Positions 58,951 to 64,000 of a stretch of 64,000 nucleotides of DNA are shown in pieces; positions within the stretch are counted from its first letter, which is position 1; every line of letters begins with the position of its first letter. The notes under the pieces are model-generated. The model was not told the DNA's origin and searched no databases. It worked only from the letters and a program-made list of their open reading frames with translations. A program made the position numbers and the translations under genes. Origin of the DNA: Planctomycetaceae bacterium (lineage in GTDB: Bacteria > Planctomycetota > Planctomycetia > Pirellulales > Pirellulaceae); contig CANHVO010000002.1 of NCBI GenBank assembly GCA_947463915.1, positions 1 through 64,000 of the forward strand. Direction: 5' to 3'.

Positions 58951-60879
58951 TCAACCCGCTGCTTTATCACTGCGCAACCAAAGTTCCAGAAACAGCAAAT
59001 TCCAAAGTCGATAGGCTTGGTTGCCGCGGCCTGACATGTGCTCGTCTACCAAACTTGCTACGGCCTCGCGACGGAAATACTGATGACAGACGGCATCCTT
59101 TCCAAGCAACGCGTCGTAGGTCCTGTCTCGCAACGTCGTTCGGAACCATTTGGCGATAGGCACGCCGAAGCCCATTTTGGGGCGATGCCAAATCTCCTTT
59201 GGCAAGAGATCATAATAAGTGTCCATCAGCAAACGCTTGCCTTGCTTGCCTCGCAATTTAAGATGCGATGGCAGAGAAGCAGCCCACTCCACCAAGCGAT
59301 AGTCGAGCATGGGCTGGCGGGCCTCAAGCGAATTGGCCATCGAAGCGATATCCACTTTGGTCATCAAATCACACGGCACATACGTCTGCAGATCCGCGGT
59401 TGATGCACAACTCAGCAAATCCCGCTTGCCCGCGTTGCGCCATGCGTCTGCTAAAAAAGAGACTGGGTTTCGATCCGGCAATTGCTCGATAAACGATTCT
59501 TGATACAAATCCAAACGACTGGCTTCCCCGAAGATTTGAATCCAATTCATGTATCGCTCGATCGGCGGTTGGCCTAAGGCTTCACAAAATCGACGCACGC
59601 GACGCAAGAAAGATCGTCGAGCATTGGAGTCCGGCAAACGTTTCATCAACCACGTTTGGTTCAGCCAATGAACAGGCAACCACGACTGCAATTGGCCGCT
59701 CAGCTTCAATGCCCGATAGCGTTCATAGCCTCCAAAAAGCTCGTCGCCGCCATCGCCACTAAGTGCGACCGTAACATGCTTGCGCGTCATTTCAGACAGA
59801 TACCAAGTTGGAACGGCAGACGAATCTCCGAATGGCTCATCGTATTGGTTCACCAATTGGTCCAAGATGCTCATTGCATCTGGGGTAACTTCAAAACGCT
59901 CGTGTTTGGTTCCAACGTGGTCCGCAACCATTTTGGCAAAATGGGTTTCATCGAAGTCCGCTTCCGAAAAGCCAATCGAAAACGTTTGTATCGGTTTGTC
60001 CAAATGCTGTTGAGCAATGGCAACCACAAGCGACGAGTCAATCCCTCCCGACAAAAACGCTCCTAACGGCACATCGCTCCGAAGCCGCAATCGAATGGCG
60101 TCCGACAGCAGCGTTCGCAATTGCGCCGAGGCGGCTGGCTGATCGATAGGAGTTTCTTTGGACCAATCGACGTCCCAATACTTCTCAATTTTCAGTGTGC
60201 CGTTTTCGAAAACCGCGTAGTGGCCAGGCGGAAGCTTATGAATGCCGCGGTAGATCGAATGAGGATGCGGAATGTACTGATAGGTGAGAAAGAGATCGAT
60301 CGCGCCAGGATCAATTTGCTTGTCGATGCCAGGTAAAGTCATCAAGCTTTTGAGCTCGCTCGCAAACAGCAAGCGACCATTTTGAATGGTGTAGTAAAGC
60401 GGTTTCTTCCCAAGTCGATCTCGGGCGAGAACCAAGCGATCTTTGTGGCTGTCCCAGATAGCCAAGGCAAACATACCGTTGAGATGCGAGAAACAATCGA
60501 CCCCTAAGTCTTCGTACAAATGGACGATCGTCTCTGTGTCAGATTGCGATCGAAACGTGTGGCCGCTGCCTTCGAGCCGATGTCGAATCTGTTGGTAGTT
60601 GTAGATCTCGCCGTTGAAGACAATTTGAACCGAGCCATCCTCATTACCGAGCGGTTGATGGCCAAGTGCTAAGTCGATAATCGAGAGGCGACGAAAGCCG
60701 AGTGCAACGCCAGGCGAGGGCCGTCCATCGATGATTGAGGGATCCGTCTTGGACGGGATGATCAAGTGACCTTGTCCATCAGGACCGCGGTGAGCGATCG
60801 ACTGGGTCATTCGACTCAGCTCATCAATAGTCAGACCGCGTGCGTCATGCGACCAAACTCCACCCGCAATTCCGCACAT
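58951..60879 (-). CDS. asnB: Asparagine synthase (glutamine-hydrolysing)
   Basis: 'MCGIAGGVWSHD', 'IAHRGPDGQG', 'NGEIYNYQQIRHRLEGSGHTFRSQSDTETI', 'GAFLSGGIDSSLVVAI'. Confidence 0.96.
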   Translation of the reverse strand: MCGIAGGVWSHDARGLTIDELSRMTQSIAHRGPDGQGHLIIPSKTDPSIIDGRPSPGVALGFRRLSIIDLALGHQPLGNEDGSVQIVFNGEIYNYQQIRHRLEGSGHTFRSQSDTETIVHLYEDLGVDCFSHLNGMFALAIWDSHKDRLVLARDRLGKKPLYYTIQNGRLLFASELKSLMTLPGIDKQIDPGAIDLFLTYQYIPHPHSIYRGIHKLPPGHYAVFENGTLKIEKYWDVDWSKETPIDQPAASAQLRTLLSDAIRLRLRSDVPLGAFLSGGIDSSLVVAIAQQHLDKPIQTFSIGFSEADFDETHFAKMVADHVGTKHERFEVTPDAMSILDQLVNQYDEPFGDSSAVPTWYLSEMTRKHVTVALSGDGGDELFGGYERYRALKLSGQLQSWLPVHWLNQTWLMKRLPDSNARRSFLRRVRRFCEALGQPPIERYMNWIQIFGEASRLDLYQESFIEQLPDRNPVSFLADAWRNAGKRDLLSCASTADLQTYVPCDLMTKVDIASMANSLEARQPMLDYRLVEWAASLPSHLKLRGKQGKRLLMDTYYDLLPKEIWHRPKMGFGVPIAKWFRTTLRDRTYDALLGKDAVCHQYFRREAVASLVDEHMSGRGNQAYRLWNLLFLELWLRSDKAAG

Positions 60880-60950
60880 GTTGATCTCGCTCGCAATTCA
60901 GTTGAAGAGGTTTAAGCCGTATGGCAGTTGCTTTTCGACTTCGTTTGTAG

Positions 60951-61019
60951 CGGCAGGGCGCGAGCCCTCCGGTTTCGCAGCATTTACGGGACACTCACCG
61001 GACGGCTCGCGCCGTTCCG
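60951..61019. repeat. GC-rich imperfect inverted repeat between ferredoxin and asnB genes
   Basis: cggcagggcgcgagccctccggt ... accggacggctcgcgccgttccg. Confidence 0.75.
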
Positions 61020-61044
61020 TTAACGATAAGAGCCTCCTATAACC

Positions 61045-61407
61045 TTACCCCTTGATAGTCCACTCGACAGGAACGGGCTCAAGGCTCTCGGCTAGCGGCG
61101 AGCCACAGTCTTTGCGACCGCTTCCCTCTAAACGACTGATGATGCGCACTGACATGTCGCTATCGCATTGGATCTGGCAACTGAGTCGAACCCCCGTCGC
61201 TCCTTTGGCGGCCAAAACTTGCTTTTCAGCGACCGTCATTTTGTCTGGTTCACCGGAGACAAACTCGACTCGGCAAGTAGTGCAGCGAGCTTTGCCACCG
61301 CAAGCGTGCAACTGATCGGTGCCAGCTTCTTCTCGAAGCGCAGCAGCGAGTCGTTTACCGGCAGGGACTTCGAACGTTCCGATTCCTTCAACAGTTAGAT
61401 TTGGCAT
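61045..61407 (-). CDS. 2Fe-2S ferredoxin
   Basis: 'CGGKARCTTCRVEF' and downstream 'LSCQI' cluster ligands. Confidence 0.93.
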   Translation of the reverse strand: MPNLTVEGIGTFEVPAGKRLAAALREEAGTDQLHACGGKARCTTCRVEFVSGEPDKMTVAEKQVLAAKGATGVRLSCQIQCDSDMSVRIISRLEGSGRKDCGSPLAESLEPVPVEWTIKG

Positions 61408-61518
61408 ATGACTTTAGATTCAAATGTGGAGCAGAAAAGCACTAGATTCAAGATGATCAAGGATACTCGTGATTCTCGGGCTTGGCCAGTGCGGATAGAG
61501 CCCAAATCAGCCGTCGGG

Positions 61519-62643
61519 CTATTGCGTTTCGTAACGTCTGCGTTGATAGAGTTTCAAGCCGGAGATCGCGTGGTAGGCGCCGCCGCATTCGAGATCGATT
61601 CCTTCGCCAGCTTTTAACATGGCGCACAATCGCTCCGCGGCCTTTTCCATCCAAGGCTCTGCAAGTTCGCGGTCTTCTAGTGCATACGCCAGAAACTCAA
61701 ACGTGTGCCCGGTCGCACTGATGCTCGCACTGAGGTCGCTTGTATTGCCCGGTCGAGCGGAATAGTTGGTTGAAAACGAGCCGTCTGAGTTTTGAAATTT
61801 GCGAGCGCTGTCGACCGATGCTTCGACTACTTTTTTGGCCATTCCCCAGCCTTCATTGAAAAGCCCGTTTTGCTTTTTCCGATAGCGAACCGCATGCGCG
61901 AGTCCCATCAGTCTATGCATGCCACCGCAGGGGCTGTCCGAGAGGTCTTGTTGTGCTTCAAATCGAACCAGAGGCTCGAGCGTCCAAGTCTTCCCGTCGC
62001 TCGCTTGCCACTCGGTTTCGCCTGGGAAAAAATTGGTTAGCGCAATGAGAGTCCAGGAATACTCCTTGAATGGATTCTTGGGAACATCCCACTGCGCTTG
62101 CCTTGCCCAGTCCTCCAGCGCAAGAGTTTGTTCCTTGACAGTTATCTTGCGGTTGAGCGAGAGTGGAATTTGAGAAAAATAGCCAAGCCATTGATCCGGG
62201 TGTCCTTGGCCGATGTAGCTTCCAGCTTCCACGCGAGCGAGAATGCCCGGACGTTTCGTGGCTGGTAAAACGGGGCCAGCTTGGATTTCCCATCCGTTCA
62301 TGGTCCCACCGGAAAACAGGAACTCGACGGCCTTAACTTGCTTTCCATCGACCATCATGGTCAGCTCATCACCGTAGGCGACGGCACCATGGATGACTTG
62401 CCAAGCACCGTTTCGCTCTGCCGAAAGCTCCCGCTTTTCGAGATTGTTTCGCAGTGTTGCCTCGATCGTCTTTTTTAGCGGTGTCGATTCAGCAATGGTC
62501 GTCGAGGTTGGTCTATCAGTTGCGATTATGACGCGATCGAGACCTTGAGCGAGCGTGTCTGGCGATTTCGTGTTGCGTGAACAACTAGCGAAAGGCAGGA
62601 TTCCGCAAAGGAGTAGTTTGAGATACTTAGAGAAATGAGACAA
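61519..62643 (-). CDS. Putative lipoprotein, hypothetical
   Basis: 'LLLCGILPFASCSRN' lipobox-like; coherent 374 aa ORF with helical repeat-like C-terminus. Confidence 0.75.
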   Translation of the reverse strand: MSHFSKYLKLLLCGILPFASCSRNTKSPDTLAQGLDRVIIATDRPTSTTIAESTPLKKTIEATLRNNLEKRELSAERNGAWQVIHGAVAYGDELTMMVDGKQVKAVEFLFSGGTMNGWEIQAGPVLPATKRPGILARVEAGSYIGQGHPDQWLGYFSQIPLSLNRKITVKEQTLALEDWARQAQWDVPKNPFKEYSWTLIALTNFFPGETEWQASDGKTWTLEPLVRFEAQQDLSDSPCGGMHRLMGLAHAVRYRKKQNGLFNEGWGMAKKVVEASVDSARKFQNSDGSFSTNYSARPGNTSDLSASISATGHTFEFLAYALEDRELAEPWMEKAAERLCAMLKAGEGIDLECGGAYHAISGLKLYQRRRYETQ

Positions 62644-62700
62644 CGAAAATGTCCTTATTGTTTTAAATCAAAGTGCGAGACTGCTCGGTCACGCTTAGTC

Positions 62701-62765
62701 GTTTAACGATCAGCCGTAGGCGTACCCGCAAGAGCCCCCAATACCGCCTTCGGCTGACTGCTAAA
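62701..62765. repeat. Family C inverted repeat
   Basis: gtttaacgatcagccgtaggcgtac ... accgccttcggctgactgctaaac. Confidence 0.85.
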
Positions 62766-62774
62766 CAAAACAAT

Positions 62775-63998
62775 CTACTGCCGGCGATCTTCGGATTGAA
62801 CGACGGCAAGCGTGGTTTCGAATAGTTCCGCTGAGATTTTGAATTGTGGAGTTTCCGAACGGTAGCGCTTGCAATGCTCAGTGATCAGACGATATAGGAA
62901 CCGGAACAGGTTGCGCGGAGTATGAAGCGATTGCAAGGCGGTGATGAATCTTGTCTCGGTCAGTTCGGATTCAAACAATTCTTTGGGGCTAGGTTTAGCG
63001 CCGGCGTTGGCACAAGCTCGCATGCGAGAGGCCAGCAAGTCGTAAAGCGCTTCGCCAGTCCAGTCAAAGGATTGAACCACGTTTTGTTTGTCGAGTCTTG
63101 CGCGTTCGTGAAATTCGCGAGACTCGCGATCGATATAGTACTGGAGTTCGCTCGGCAGAAGCAGCTTGATTCCAAAGTCATTGTGCTTGAGCAGTTTATT
63201 GTCTAACAATGGCCAAACCAGTTGCTTCATCCGTTCCGCTTGGCCATTGACCAAGTCCGGTTCGTCCACTCGATCCACGATCACAATCATGCCTGTAAAA
63301 CCGAGAGAGCGGAGCAGCAGTTGGAGTTTTTCCAAAAGGGCGTAGCGGTCGTCGGAACGTTGCGAATGAGGTAGTGGCTGTTCGTCCAATTCTTTATCTG
63401 AGAATTGCATTAGCAATTTACGAAGTTGACCGCGATCACGTTGTATCACTCGAAGATTTTTGCAGACTCGCATCGACATCCATTGGTGGCGAATCCATCG
63501 ATAGGCATACATTCCCCACGCGGACATGAACAAGAGTGGGAACAACCAAAGAAGTGTTTTGGTTGTTACCGTCTCGGTGCTGTAAAGAAAGTAGCTAAGC
63601 CAAATCGCGACGATGCTGAGCACAATTCCAACCGACAACGGAATCAATGTGGAAGGGGAATAGAATCTCAAGCGTTTTCGGATCGACGCGAAGCGGTCGT
63701 GTAGGGTTCCGGACTTGGAGCGATCGTAGGCTGCCGTCAGTAGGAGCAGATCACGTCGTTGACCGCGGTCCAATCGATCGATGGCATCCTGGCGAACGTT
63801 GATGGCTGGCTGGTTATTGGTGGCGGAGGTCTGAAGAATTCGGTCGACCAGTTGAGTTACGCCTTGGCTTAGCATGGCGTCCATGTGATCCCAGAGGCGT
63901 AGAGACTGCAAAACGCGATCGGGATTCGTCTGTTGCCGATGGGGGAGATGTTCCTGAAAGGGGCCGAGGTAACTATTAAAATCGTCGAATTCGATCAA
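62775..63998 (-). CDS. P-loop NTPase-like protein with internal TM helices (5' end possibly beyond window)
   Basis: Walker B-like 'GMIVIVDRVDEPD'; two TM segments; no Walker A visible inside window, ORF reaches the right edge. Confidence 0.65.
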   Translation of the reverse strand: MIEFDDFNSYLGPFQEHLPHRQQTNPDRVLQSLRLWDHMDAMLSQGVTQLVDRILQTSATNNQPAINVRQDAIDRLDRGQRRDLLLLTAAYDRSKSGTLHDRFASIRKRLRFYSPSTLIPLSVGIVLSIVAIWLSYFLYSTETVTTKTLLWLFPLLFMSAWGMYAYRWIRHQWMSMRVCKNLRVIQRDRGQLRKLLMQFSDKELDEQPLPHSQRSDDRYALLEKLQLLLRSLGFTGMIVIVDRVDEPDLVNGQAERMKQLVWPLLDNKLLKHNDFGIKLLLPSELQYYIDRESREFHERARLDKQNVVQSFDWTGEALYDLLASRMRACANAGAKPSPKELFESELTETRFITALQSLHTPRNLFRFLYRLITEHCKRYRSETPQFKISAELFETTLAVVQSEDRRQ

Positions 63999-64000
63999 AA

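Noticed and set aside
1-64000. CRISPR arrays, integrases, transposases, toxin-antitoxin or known defence systems
   Set aside because: No regularly spaced repeats and no protein motifs of these classes were seen; the solitary Dam-like gene alone is not evidence of a defence island

Overview
The window looks like a chromosomal segment of a planctomycete, probably Pirellulaceae/Rhodopirellula-like. This is inferred from paired DUF1549/DUF1553 (PSD1/PSCyt) and DUF1501 genes, Ser/Thr kinases next to ECF sigma factors, a sulfatase, DUF1080 proteins, PQQ-like propellers, and many intergenic palindromic repeats. I support about 42 protein-coding genes. I found no rRNA, convincing tRNA, CRISPR array, transposase or prophage. 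The most interesting loci are: (1) a tightly packed 13.4-21.5 kb operon of a methyltransferase-like/PQQ-propeller/LamG fusion, a conserved-looking Cys-motif protein, a tandem-fused double ModA, ModB and ModC; (2) an ECF sigma, Ser/Thr kinase-TPR and exported-protein trio joined by two ATGA overlaps; (3) a kinase-RDD-pseudokinase-membrane protein; (4) a membrane protein with an anti-sigma-like N-terminus, two CBM-like domains and a DoxX-like domain, next to an ECF sigma gene; (5) two abutting 17-bp palindromes between an HxlR regulator and a divergent Fe-S/SCP2 reductase, whose downstream SDR and membrane genes look fused by a deletion; (6) a GH10-like protein that seems to lack both catalytic glutamates; (7) several families of dispersed palindromic elements, some nested. 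Family assignments come from recognising motifs by eye; no database searches were run.
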